Of a DNA stretch of 64,000 nucleotides, positions 24,497 through 35,271 are shown in pieces. Made by a program: the position numbers and the translations under genes. The notes under the pieces were generated by a model, which saw only the letters and a program-made list of their open reading frames with translations, made no database searches and was not told where the DNA came from. Origin of the DNA: Polyangiaceae bacterium (lineage in GTDB: Bacteria > Myxococcota_A > Polyangia > Polyangiales > Polyangiaceae); the NCBI GenBank assembly GCA_020633235.1, contig JACKEA010000002.1, positions 1,364,001 through 1,428,000 on the forward strand, written 5' to 3'. Positions within the stretch are counted from its first letter, which is position 1. Every line of letters begins with the position of its first letter.

Positions 24497-25496
24497 GACG
24501 CTCGAAAGCGTCCACGATCGCGTGGCGGTGTTCGCGCGCCTGAAACAACGCCGCCGTCACGTGACCGGACTCGAGCATGCGCAGCTCGGACCCCGGCCAG
24601 TGAGCGTGGAGCGCTTCGCTCTCGGCTGCAGGGACGAACCCATCGTGACGCGCAGCCACCACGATCGCGGAGCGCGGGGAAAGCGGCGCCACGTGGCGTG
24701 ACAAACGTACGGGCTCGAGACAGCGATCGAAGTGAGCGCGCGCTTCCGCGGCGCTTCCGGCATCTCGCGCCAACGCGGCCCAATCCACCGAGCGGCTGAG
24801 GGCGGACTCCATGAATACGGCGCGCGCGCGATCTCCCGCGCCGCGGGGTACGCACGCGACGGGCGCGTTCGAAAGCGCTCCGACGAACGCAGCCATCATC
24901 CCGCCCTGACTGTAGCCGCTGACGCCGAGCCGCGAATGGCCCTGGCGCTGGAGCCAGGCGAGCAGCGCCCGAGCTTCGTCCACCGTAGAGAGATTCATGG
25001 CGAACTGCTCTTCCACGGTTCTTAGGACCGGGCCGATCTGCCCGCGAGGTCGACGCGATCCGTAGAATGGGTTTTCTAGTGACAGCACGGCGATCCCTGC
25101 GCGCACCAGCGGGGCGGCAAACCGCCGTCGGCGCGCGAATCCTTCCTCTCCGGTCGCGGCCAGCAGCACACAAGCGCCACGCGGAGCATGGCGCACAGGG
25201 GAGAGCAGCTCTGCTTCGATGAACGCGCTCTCCCGAGGCAAGCGCCGCGCAGCTGGGGATGCGAACCGAAGCCTACGCCGACGCAACAGCCCATGGACAC
25301 GCTCGCGCTGGCCGAGGAGCTCCGATAGCTCCGGCAACTCCACGTCGCGGTCGTACTCCGCAATCTCGTCGACCCAGCGTCCAAGCCGTGTGCGGTCCCC
25401 GAAACCCGAGCGATACAGCTTGATCCGCGGCAGAAGCTGCATGGCGGCTTGGTCTGCCCAGGTGTGGACGAGCGACACTTTCGCCCACTGTAGCAA
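24480..25496 (-). CDS. ABHD18-like alpha/beta hydrolase
   Basis: A 338-residue alpha/beta hydrolase that resembles ABHD18 (DUF2048), a family better known from animals. Shared features are an N-terminal LPRIKLYRSGFGDR, VLSLENPFYGSRRPRGQ, the nucleophile elbow GVSGYSQGGMMA (Ser in GYSQGG), and a C-terminal WPGSELRMLESGHVTAALF with the catalytic His followed by AIVDAFERL. The acid is probably the Asp in ARHDGFVP. Substrate unknown. The TTG start at 25496 is preceded by GGAG with six bases of spacing. Only 29 bases separate it from the divergent kinase start. Confidence 0.8.
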   Translation of the reverse strand: MLQWAKVSLVHTWADQAAMQLLPRIKLYRSGFGDRTRLGRWVDEIAEYDRDVELPELSELLGQRERVHGLLRRRRLRFASPAARRLPRESAFIEAELLSPVRHAPRGACVLLAATGEEGFARRRRFAAPLVRAGIAVLSLENPFYGSRRPRGQIGPVLRTVEEQFAMNLSTVDEARALLAWLQRQGHSRLGVSGYSQGGMMAAFVGALSNAPVACVPRGAGDRARAVFMESALSRSVDWAALARDAGSAAEARAHFDRCLEPVRLSRHVAPLSPRSAIVVAARHDGFVPAAESEALHAHWPGSELRMLESGHVTAALFQAREHRHAIVDAFERLNASS

Positions 25497-25525
25497 AGCC
25501 GGCTCCGCTATGCTGGATCGTTGGC

Positions 25526-28500
25526 GTGGCTCGGCAGCGCAAACAGCTCATCGGCGGTCGTTACCGTCTCGACGAGCGCCTTGGCCGCGGGGGCATGGGC
25601 TCGGTGTATCGCGCCTTCGACACCAGCCGGAAGCGCACGGTTGCCCTCAAGCTACTGGAACACGCCAAGGACGACGAACGACAGGCCCGAAGCGAGCTAC
25701 GGTTCCGGCGCGAGTTCGCCACGCTGACGGCGCATCGTCACCCGCGCATCGTCGAGGTCTTCGGCTTCGGAGTCGACCCGGAGGGCCCTTATTACACGAT
25801 GGAGCTGATGGACGGTGAGGATCTACGACACGTGCGAGATCTGGCCGTCGGTGACGCGGTGAAACTGTTCGCGGACGTGGCGTCTGCTCTCGCGTTCCTG
25901 CACGACCGCGGTGTCGTCCATCGTGACGTGGCACCACGCAACGTGCGCTGCACCAAAGATGGTCGCGCCAAGCTGCTCGACTTCGGCGTGGTGGTAGACG
26001 CGGGCTACGCCGGCGATCTCGCGGGCACGCCGGGCTACGTGGCACCAGAAGCGCTCTACGGATTGCCCTTGGATGGACGCTCGGACCTGTTCGGCTTCGG
26101 TGTGCTCGCGTACTTCGCGCTGACCCATCAGCTGCCGTTCCCCTGCCGCAGCTTCGAAGAGCAGGTCGATGCCATGCGCACGGCACCCGAGCGCTTGTCC
26201 AAGCTGCGCCCGGACGTACCAAAAGCTCTCGAGGATCTGATCGGACAGTGTCTTCGTTTGGAGGCCCGCGCTCGGCCATCGAGCGCGGCCGAGCTGCTAG
26301 AGCGGCTTTCGGCGATCACACCGCTGTCCGACGTCGTGGCCCGCTTCGAGGCGCGCGGCTATCTGCACACCGCCGCGCTCGTCGGTCGCGAGCAGGAAAT
26401 GGCCCAGGCGCGGCAGTACGCTGGAGCTGCCTCCCGCGGGCACGGGGCTGCGCTGTTCATGGAGGCCGAGACCGGCGCCGGCAAGTCTCGCTTGCTGCGG
26501 GAGATCGCGCTGCAGGCGCAACTCGACGGCTTCTTGGTGGCCACCGCCTCCGCGGAGCTGACCACGCCGCGAGCGTTCGGCGTCGCCGCGGATCTGCTCG
26601 CAGCCCTCGCGACGGCGCGTCCGCAGACGGTGCGCCCGCTACTGGAAAGGCGCGCGGACGAGCTCTGTCGCGTGCTCCCGGGCCTTGCGGGTCGTCTGGG
26701 CAAAGGGCGCCCCGCCGTGGATCCTGCAGAGGAGCGCATGCGAGTGCTCGCTGCGATCTTCGACCTGATCCAAGAGCTATCTCGCGGCGAGCCGGTAGCG
26801 CTGTTCGTGGACGACGTCCAGCGGGCGGATGAAGCGAGCACCATGGCCCTGGCCGCGTTGGCTCGGTCCAGCGACGAGAGTCGGCTGTTCTTGGTGATCT
26901 CCAAGCGGAGCGGAGAGCGAGTCCGCGCCCCATTGGCGGTGGAGGCGCTGCTCGAGGCGAGCAGCCAGCAGCTTGCCGTGCGCGGCTTCGACGAAGGCAC
27001 CATCCTCGAGCTGGTGGAGTCCACCTTCGGCAAGGTGCCTCACGAAAAGCGCCTCGCTGCACTGCTCTACGAAAAGACTGGCGGCAGCCCACTGTTCTGT
27101 ACCGAGCTGCTTCGCCACTTGGTGGACACGGACGCGCTCCACTACTCCGATGGCCAGTGGCTGCTCGACGCTGAGATCGACCTCGACGAGCTGCCGTCGG
27201 GCTTGGCTCAGACCATCGAGACACGACTGAATCAGCTCGATGAGCCCACCCGCCGGGTGGCAGAGGTGCTCGCGGTAGTAGGTGGCGAGATGCCCCTCGA
27301 GCTGTGCGTTCAGGCCGGCGCGAACGAGGGCGAGGCTTTCGAAGCCCTCGATGCGCTGTCGCGTCAAGGCACGCTCGTGGGCGACGGGCAAAGCTACCGA
27401 TTCCGGCACGATGCCTGGCGTGAAGCACTGATCCGCAGTCTCTCGGAGAGCGAGAAGCGCACGCTGCATCTTCGCATCGGAGAGTATTTCCTGTCTGCTG
27501 GGCGGCGGCGGGAAGCCGGCTTCCACCTGTACGCCGCGGGAGACGACGCGCGCAGCGCCGCTCTGCTCGAAGAAGTGGGCACGGAGCTCTACGACGCCCA
27601 GGCCCTCGCGGATTGCCTCGAGCCACTGGAATCCGCGCTACGAGCCCTGCAGCGCTCCGGTGCACCGATCACACGCATGATGCACTTGCAGGTGATGCTC
27701 CTGTCGGCGGGGTGGGTGGTGGATCATCGTGTCGGGGGACGTTGGGCGGCACCGGCCATGATCGCCTACAGCCGCCAGGCCGGACTATCGATGGCAGCAC
27801 GCCTCCGGCCGCTACTCGGCAAGCACTTGGCGCTCAGCTTCGGGGTGACCCTCGCCGTGCTGCGCTGGTTGCTCACTGGAGCGCGGGGACCCAACCCGCT
27901 GGCCGCGCTCACCACATTCGCCTTCACGCTGGGGTATGCGTGCGGCCTGGCCAACGCCAAGAACCGTTTGGAGGAGCTGGAATCGTTGGTCGCGTTGTCG
28001 GAGCCCCTGGGCATCTTCAAGAAGCGAGTTCCCTACGCGACCTACCTCGCGGCCCACGCCTTCCCCCAGATCCTCCTCGGGCATCTGGAGCACGCCGCGC
28101 GCAATCTCACCACCTGCCTGGGCATCATCCAGGAGGATCACCTGTCGCCGGCCACCGAGACCCAGCGGCGCTTCGCCGAGACCGCTGTGCGCGGTCTGCG
28201 TGCGCTGGTCGACGTGAACCAGTTCGAGCCGCGCCTCGAGGAGGATCTCACTCGCCTGGACGAGATGGGCTTCCGCTACTACCAGCTCGTCGCCAATACC
28301 ACGCGTATCGTGGCCTACCGCTATCGGGGGGAAGAATCAAAGGCGACCGAGCTGGAGGAAGCGATCGAGACACAGTGCCTGGAGCTCGGGTCTTGGTCCA
28401 CCGACGTTCAGGCGTTGCTCTTCGCTCATCCCGCCTACGCCCTGTGCAACGACGTGTTGGGCCTCAAGCGGAGCCTGGCAGCGCTCACGCACTGGTCGCG

Positions 28501-29134
28501 TGAAGGCTTCAGCTTCGAAGCCCGCATCGTGGTCACCCGCGCGGAGTATCAACGGGCGAGAGGTCGTCCAGAGCGCGGTTTGGAGGCTCTGCGCCAACTG
28601 TGTGACGAGCTCCAAGAGCGCGATGCCCTGATGCAGCAGTGGGCCCGCTCGGCCTTGGCGGAGTGCGCCTTCGCGGCGGGCCACTTGGGGGAGGCGGAAG
28701 CCGCCGCGCGGGAGGTCCTCCGGCGCGGGGATGCGCCAGGGCAACGAGTGGTGCTTCCCTACCTCCGCGTCCACCGTGTGCTGGGCCTGTGCTTGGCCAA
28801 GGCGGGAGAACCGGAGCGCGCGCTGGAGGTCATCGATCGTGGTCTTCGCATGGCGGAGGAGCGCGAGATCCCCCCGCTGGCCGGCGCGCTACACGTGGCG
28901 CGCGCGCGAATCGCCCGGGAGTCTGGAGACTCCCTCGCCTTCGAGGTCGCCCGCGCAAAGGCGTCCGAGTGGCTAGAACCCACCAAGAACTCCTCGCTGC
29001 TGCGCCTCTTGGACCAGCTTTCCGACAGCTGGAGCGAAGACCGGGGAGAAGTCTTGGAAGCAGCGTCCAGCACGACGTCCGAGGTCACTCGAGTAGCAGA
29101 CGTCAGAAGCGCCCAGTCACGCCGATCTCGGTAG
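25526..29134 (+). CDS. Ser/Thr protein kinase with AAA/NACHT-like ATPase and TPR-like tail
   Basis: A 1202-residue signalling protein. Residues 12-265 form a Hanks-type kinase (glycine loop LGRGGMGSVY, Lys42, DFG 152-154). The catalytic loop reads HRDVAPRN, with Ala136 where Ser/Thr kinases normally have Lys, more like the HRDLAARN of tyrosine kinases. Residues 285-640 form a STAND-type ATPase with Walker A ETGAGKSR (315-322) and Walker B VALFVDDVQ. The last 500 residues are helical, TPR-like repeats for partner or effector sensing. The protein is soluble, with no membrane helix. Such PknK-like proteins are numerous in myxobacteria and link an NTPase switch to phosphorylation. GTG start. Confidence 0.88.
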   Translation: MARQRKQLIGGRYRLDERLGRGGMGSVYRAFDTSRKRTVALKLLEHAKDDERQARSELRFRREFATLTAHRHPRIVEVFGFGVDPEGPYYTMELMDGEDLRHVRDLAVGDAVKLFADVASALAFLHDRGVVHRDVAPRNVRCTKDGRAKLLDFGVVVDAGYAGDLAGTPGYVAPEALYGLPLDGRSDLFGFGVLAYFALTHQLPFPCRSFEEQVDAMRTAPERLSKLRPDVPKALEDLIGQCLRLEARARPSSAAELLERLSAITPLSDVVARFEARGYLHTAALVGREQEMAQARQYAGAASRGHGAALFMEAETGAGKSRLLREIALQAQLDGFLVATASAELTTPRAFGVAADLLAALATARPQTVRPLLERRADELCRVLPGLAGRLGKGRPAVDPAEERMRVLAAIFDLIQELSRGEPVALFVDDVQRADEASTMALAALARSSDESRLFLVISKRSGERVRAPLAVEALLEASSQQLAVRGFDEGTILELVESTFGKVPHEKRLAALLYEKTGGSPLFCTELLRHLVDTDALHYSDGQWLLDAEIDLDELPSGLAQTIETRLNQLDEPTRRVAEVLAVVGGEMPLELCVQAGANEGEAFEALDALSRQGTLVGDGQSYRFRHDAWREALIRSLSESEKRTLHLRIGEYFLSAGRRREAGFHLYAAGDDARSAALLEEVGTELYDAQALADCLEPLESALRALQRSGAPITRMMHLQVMLLSAGWVVDHRVGGRWAAPAMIAYSRQAGLSMAARLRPLLGKHLALSFGVTLAVLRWLLTGARGPNPLAALTTFAFTLGYACGLANAKNRLEELESLVALSEPLGIFKKRVPYATYLAAHAFPQILLGHLEHAARNLTTCLGIIQEDHLSPATETQRRFAETAVRGLRALVDVNQFEPRLEEDLTRLDEMGFRYYQLVANTTRIVAYRYRGEESKATELEEAIETQCLELGSWSTDVQALLFAHPAYALCNDVLGLKRSLAALTHWSREGFSFEARIVVTRAEYQRARGRPERGLEALRQLCDELQERDALMQQWARSALAECAFAAGHLGEAEAAAREVLRRGDAPGQRVVLPYLRVHRVLGLCLAKAGEPERALEVIDRGLRMAEEREIPPLAGALHVARARIARESGDSLAFEVARAKASEWLEPTKNSSLLRLLDQLSDSWSEDRGEVLEAASSTTSEVTRVADVRSAQSRRSR

Positions 29135-29990
29135 TCGCTCCACTGGTGTCGTCGTCGATCATGATGAGGTACACGGCGCCGGAAGCGCCGAGGGCCGCCG
29201 CGCTGACCCAAGCGATATTGGTCCACAACCGGTATTTCGCCGCGCGGTCGCGGGCGCTCTCGCTGGTGTGCCCGGAGGCGTCGAACTTGTCCCGCGCCCT
29301 GAGCGCCTCGATGCCGAGAACGGTGGCCGTGCCCGCGGCCAGGGCGGCACCGCCCAGGGCTAGGTAGCCGAGCGTGCGATCCGGCGGCTCGCCGGCGCGG
29401 TCCTTGGGCTTGCTGACCGTGTGCTGGGGCACCGCCTCGGGATCGCGCTCCGAGCTGTTCGCTTCCACCAGCACCACCGTGGTCTGCCCGGCTTCGGCCA
29501 CCACCCGCCGCACCACCCACACGCCGCTCACGAGCTTCACGTCGATGCGATGCTTGCCCGGGCTCAGGTAGAACACCGCGGAAGAGTCGTGCACCAAGAA
29601 GGGCGCCGAGCGGATGGTGGCGCCCTCCGGCGCGCCCACCTCGATACGGCCCACGGAGGAACCGAGCTCGTCCAGCCGCTTGCGCGCGTCCGCTCGGGCG
29701 CTGTCCCCGAGCTTCATCTCGAGCGCCAGCGAGTACGCCGTCGCCGCACGACCGAGATCCCCCGCGAGCTGCCAGGCAAGCCCCGCGTTGTACAGCGCGG
29801 CCGCGTGGGGGCGAGCGCGGTATGCCTCGTAGAACGCGTCCGCCGCCTCTTCGTGCTGCCCGGCCTGGAACAGCGAGAGGCCCTCGTTGAACTTCTCGCC
29901 CGGGTCGGGCTTTTTCGCGCGCGCCGGCTCGCCGAGCAGACAAAGCACGGCAAACACGCAGAAGATTCGGAGCAGCGAGGGCCGGGTCAC
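29103..29990 (-). CDS. TPR protein with PEGA-like domain
   Basis: A 295-residue envelope protein: a signal peptide (VFAVLCLLGEPARA/KK), TPR repeats (FNEGLSLFQAGQHEEAADAF, PHAAALYNAGLAWQLAGDLG) to about residue 110, a PEGA-like beta domain (GRIEVGAPEGATI, YLSPGKHRIDV) to about 175, and one or two hydrophobic helices in the C-terminal 80 residues (TLGYLALGGAALAAGTATVLG). Such proteins are widespread in myxobacteria; they probably assemble surface or secretion structures, but the role is unknown. The GTG at 29990 overlaps the SDR stop (GTGA). Its 3' end overlaps the converging kinase gene by 32 bases. Confidence 0.8.
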   Translation of the reverse strand: MTRPSLLRIFCVFAVLCLLGEPARAKKPDPGEKFNEGLSLFQAGQHEEAADAFYEAYRARPHAAALYNAGLAWQLAGDLGRAATAYSLALEMKLGDSARADARKRLDELGSSVGRIEVGAPEGATIRSAPFLVHDSSAVFYLSPGKHRIDVKLVSGVWVVRRVVAEAGQTTVVLVEANSSERDPEAVPQHTVSKPKDRAGEPPDRTLGYLALGGAALAAGTATVLGIEALRARDKFDASGHTSESARDRAAKYRLWTNIAWVSAAALGASGAVYLIMIDDDTSGATTEIGVTGRF

Positions 29991-30802
29991 ACGAAGAAGT
30001 CCGGGAGCAGCTCCTGCCCCGGAACATTGGCGTACTGGTCGAAGTCCGTGACCCCAGCCTCCCTCAAGACGGTCTCGTCGATGCAGAAGTTGCCGCTGTA
30101 GTCCACGCCCTTGGTCAGGATCGCGTAGGCGGCGTCCGCCATGATCTCGGGCTTGCGACAGCGCTCCATCGCGTCTTCTCCACCCAAGAGGTTCTGCACG
30201 GCAGCGGTGGCGATGGCGGTGCGCGGCCACAAGGCGTTCACGGCGATCTCCCCCTTGAACTCGTCCGCCATCCCCAGCACGCACATGCTCATGCCGAACT
30301 TGGCCATGGTGTACGCCACGTGAGGGCCGAACCAGCGCGCCTCCATGTTGAGCGGCGGCGAGAGGTTGAGGATGTGGGGGGTGGCGCTCTTCTTCAGGTG
30401 CGGGATGCACGCTTGCGAGCACAGGAAGGTGCCGCGGGTGTTGATTTGGTGCATCAGATCATAGCGCTTCATCGGCGTGGACAGCGTGCCCGTGAGGCTG
30501 ATGGCGCTGGCGTTGTTCACCAAGACGTCGATGCCACCGAAGGTGTCGACGGTCTTCTTGACCGCCTCGAGGACCTGCTCCTCGAAGCGAATGTCGCAGA
30601 TGCAGGCGAGGCCCTTGCCGCCGGCTTTCTCGATCTCTTCCACAGCGCTGTACACCGTGCCCGGCAACTTGGGATTCGGCTCCGCGGTCTTGGCGACCAC
30701 CGCGACGTTGGCGCCATCTTTGGCCGCTCTGAGCGCGATGGCGAGCCCGATCCCTCGGCTGGCGCCGGTGATGAACAGCGTCTTTCCCTGGAGATTCGGC
30801 AT
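29987..30802 (-). CDS. Short-chain dehydrogenase, HSDL2-like
   Basis: A 271-residue SDR with the cofactor motif TGASRGIGLAIA at the N-terminus, NNAS in the middle, and the catalytic YTMAK (Tyr-x3-Lys). The serine is replaced within the ILNLSPPLNM block, which is typical of HSDL2-type SDRs rather than classical ones. Human HSDL2 is linked to fatty-acid metabolism, but the substrate is not established. The C-terminus (GQELLPDFFV) is also HSDL2-like, without the sterol-carrier domain found in the animal protein. Coupled to the downstream TPR/PEGA gene. Confidence 0.85.
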   Translation of the reverse strand: MPNLQGKTLFITGASRGIGLAIALRAAKDGANVAVVAKTAEPNPKLPGTVYSAVEEIEKAGGKGLACICDIRFEEQVLEAVKKTVDTFGGIDVLVNNASAISLTGTLSTPMKRYDLMHQINTRGTFLCSQACIPHLKKSATPHILNLSPPLNMEARWFGPHVAYTMAKFGMSMCVLGMADEFKGEIAVNALWPRTAIATAAVQNLLGGEDAMERCRKPEIMADAAYAILTKGVDYSGNFCIDETVLREAGVTDFDQYANVPGQELLPDFFV

Positions 30803-30887
30803 CTCGTGCTCCTTCCGAGGCGGAACCGGACCCTACCCCAGCGCGGGCGCCTCCGCGACACGTTCCCACCGTGATATGCGCGGAGCC

Positions 30888-33143
<2,256 letters not shown>

Positions 33144-33150
33144 GGCCAGC

Positions 33151-33190
33151 GCGCCGCACCAACATGAAAAGAATGATGTTGGTGCGGCGC
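33151..33190. terminator. Perfect inverted repeat between converging genes (3'-end repeat family, copy 5)
   Basis: GCGCCGCACCAACAT (33151-33165) and its exact reverse complement (33176-33190) surround a 10-base loop; the sequence continues GAAGCCCGTC. It sits between the S46 peptidase stop and the DUF779 stop, so it is well placed as a bidirectional terminator, although there is no T-tract. Confidence 0.65.
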
Positions 33191-33203
33191 GAAGCCCGTC
33201 TCG

Positions 33204-33569
33204 TCACGTCGCTTCCAGCGCCGCGATCTCGGCGTCGTCGAACACCCGCGATCGCGTCAAGAAGCGCACTCCCATGGGAGCCTCCAGGGAGAAGCCCGCG
33301 CCGCGGCCGGGAACCACGTCGATGATCAGCTGGGTGTGCTTCCAGTATTCGAACTGCGCCCGGCCCATGTACACCGGGCAGCCTTCCACCTCGCCCAGGT
33401 GCACGTCCTGAGCCCCGGTGCGGAAGTCGCCCTCCGGGTAGCACATGGGCGCGCTCCCGTCGCAGCAGCCTCCGGACTGATGAAACAAGAGCGGCCCGTG
33501 CTGCTCGCGAAGCTCTTTGACGACTTCGCGAGCAGCGTCCGTGATCTCGACTCTGTTGGGCTTGGCCAC
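33204..33569 (-). CDS. DUF779 family protein
   Basis: A 121-residue protein matching DUF779: HQSGGCCDGSAPMCYPEGDFRTGAQDVHLGEVEGCPVYM holds the conserved paired cysteines, and YWKHTQLIIDVVPGRGAGFSLE follows. The family is typically encoded beside acetaldehyde/aldehyde dehydrogenases of the AcoD type, as here, and its role is unknown; the cysteine cluster may bind metal or react with aldehyde. The GTG at 33569 begins four bases after the dehydrogenase stop, so both lie on one transcript. Confidence 0.88.
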   Translation of the reverse strand: MAKPNRVEITDAAREVVKELREQHGPLLFHQSGGCCDGSAPMCYPEGDFRTGAQDVHLGEVEGCPVYMGRAQFEYWKHTQLIIDVVPGRGAGFSLEAPMGVRFLTRSRVFDDAEIAALEAT

Positions 33570-33573
33570 GAGA

Positions 33574-35094
33574 TCAGAAGAAGCCCATGGGCTTCGGGTC
33601 ATAGCTCACGAGCAGGTTCTTGGTCTGCTGGTAGTGGTCCAGCATCATCTTGTGGGTCTCGCGGCCGATACCGGACTGCTTGTAGCCCCCGAAGGCCGCG
33701 TGCGCGGGATACAGGTGGTAGCAGTTGGTCCACACGCGGCCAGCCTCGATGGCGCGACCGGCTCGGAAGGCCATGTTGGTGTCGCGGGTCCACACGCCGG
33801 CGCCCAGGCCATACAGCGTGTCGTTGGCGATGCGAATGGCGTCGTCGTAGCCGTCGAAAGAGGTCACGCTGAGCACGGGACCGAAGATCTCCTCCTGGAA
33901 GATGCGCATCTCGTTCTTGCCCTCGAACACCGTGGGCATCACGTAATAACCGCCCGAAAGGTCGCCGGAGAGCTTGGCCTGCTCGCCGCCCATCAGCACC
34001 TTGGCGCCTTCCTTCTTGCCGATGTCCATGTAGCTCAAGATCTTCTCGAGCTGGTCGTTGGAAGCCTGCGCGCCGACGGTAGTAGCGGTGTCCAGTGGGT
34101 TACCGGGTACGTGCGTCTTGGCGCGCTCCACGGCGCGACCGAGGAACTCCTGGTAGAAGCTCTTGTCGATCAGCGCGCGGGACGGACAGGTGCACACCTC
34201 GCCCTGGTTCAGGGCGAACATGCCGAAGCCCTCCAGGGCCTTTTCCGCGAAGTCGTCCTGCTTGGCGAACACGTCGGCGAAGAAGATGTTGGGCGACTTG
34301 CCGCCGAGCTCCAGCGTCACCGGGATGATGTTCTCGGAGGCGTACTGCATGATCAGTCGCCCAGTGGTGGTCTCGCCGGTAAACGCCACCTTGCGGATGC
34401 GTGGGTTCTGGGCGAGCGGTTTGCCGGCCTCCACGCCGAAACCGTTGACCACGTTGAGCACGCCGGGGGGCAACAGATCACCTACCAGCTCCATGAGCAC
34501 CAAGATGGACGCCGGCGTCTGCTCCGCAGGCTTGAGCACCACGCAGTTGCCCGCAGCCAAGGCCGGCGCGAGCTTCCAGGCAGCCATCAAGATGGGGAAG
34601 TTCCACGGGATGATCTGGCCCACCACACCGAGCGGCTCGTGGAAGTGATAGGCGACCGTGTTCTCGTCGAGCTCCGAGATGGCGCCCTCTTGCCCGCGAA
34701 TGCAACCCGCGAAGTAGCGGAAGTGATCGATGGCCAAGGGCATGTCCGCGGCCAGCGTCTCGCGCACGGGCTTGCCGTTGTCCCAGGTTTCGGCGACGGC
34801 CAAGAGCTCCAGGTTCGCTTCCATGCGATCGGCGATCTTGTTCAAGATGTTGGCGCGTTCCGTCACGCTGGTCTTGCCCCAGCGCCCCTTGGCGGCGTGC
34901 GCTGCGTCCAACGCGCGCTCGATGTCTTCCGACGTGGAGCGCGGGATCTCGCAGAACGGTTTGCCGGTGACCGGCGAGATGTTCTCGAAGTAGTTCCCCT
35001 TCATGGGAGGTGACCATTCCCCTCCAATCAGATTGCCGTAGCGGCTCTTGAAGCTGATTTTCGAGTCCGTTTGATTCGGCTTGGCGTAGATCAT
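33574..35094 (-). CDS. NAD-dependent aldehyde dehydrogenase (AcoD/ExaC type)
   Basis: A 506-residue aldehyde dehydrogenase. Signatures are the cofactor-site PWNFPILMAAWKLAPALAAGN, the general-base TLELGGKSPN and the nucleophile GEVCTCPSRAL. Length and the N-terminus (FKSRYGNLIGGEWSPP) fit acetaldehyde dehydrogenase II (AcoD/ExaC), which oxidises acetaldehyde formed from acetoin or ethanol. AGGAGG lies directly upstream of the ATG. A -24/-12 promoter and an upstream inverted repeat, with the AcoR-type activator divergently encoded, indicate sigma-54-dependent induction. DUF779 is cotranscribed. Confidence 0.93.
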   Translation of the reverse strand: MIYAKPNQTDSKISFKSRYGNLIGGEWSPPMKGNYFENISPVTGKPFCEIPRSTSEDIERALDAAHAAKGRWGKTSVTERANILNKIADRMEANLELLAVAETWDNGKPVRETLAADMPLAIDHFRYFAGCIRGQEGAISELDENTVAYHFHEPLGVVGQIIPWNFPILMAAWKLAPALAAGNCVVLKPAEQTPASILVLMELVGDLLPPGVLNVVNGFGVEAGKPLAQNPRIRKVAFTGETTTGRLIMQYASENIIPVTLELGGKSPNIFFADVFAKQDDFAEKALEGFGMFALNQGEVCTCPSRALIDKSFYQEFLGRAVERAKTHVPGNPLDTATTVGAQASNDQLEKILSYMDIGKKEGAKVLMGGEQAKLSGDLSGGYYVMPTVFEGKNEMRIFQEEIFGPVLSVTSFDGYDDAIRIANDTLYGLGAGVWTRDTNMAFRAGRAIEAGRVWTNCYHLYPAHAAFGGYKQSGIGRETHKMMLDHYQQTKNLLVSYDPKPMGFF

Positions 35095-35126
35095 GGCTCC
35101 TCCTGTGCGTTGGCCGGAGCAGCTGA

Positions 35127-35142
35127 AGCAGAAAGCACACCA
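35127..35142 (-). promoter_or_regulatory. Sigma-54 (-24/-12) promoter of the aldehyde dehydrogenase operon
   Basis: On the minus strand TGGTGTGCTTTCTGCT: GG at 35141-35140 and GC at 35129-35128, with the exact spacing of the sigma-54 consensus TGGCACG-N4-TTGC. It ends about 30 bases before the dehydrogenase ATG. The divergent sigma-54 activator gene supports it. Confidence 0.65.
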
Positions 35143-35183
35143 AGAAAAAGCGTCGTGATCTCGCGTCCTCGCTGCTTCGGATG

Positions 35184-35220
35184 CGTCGCGTCGTGTAGCG
35201 TCCTGCAACACGACGCGACG
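35184..35220. promoter_or_regulatory. Inverted repeat, likely activator binding site
   Basis: CGTCGCGTCGTGT (35184-35196) and its perfect reverse complement (35208-35220) with an 11-base spacer; centres are about 24 bases apart (two helical turns). It lies 40-90 bases upstream of the -24/-12 promoter and just before the activator gene, so it probably binds that activator. Confidence 0.6.
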
Positions 35221-35271
35221 CGGCGATACGCGTGGCGTGACCCGCTCGGGGGTTGGTGCGACACTCTTCGG

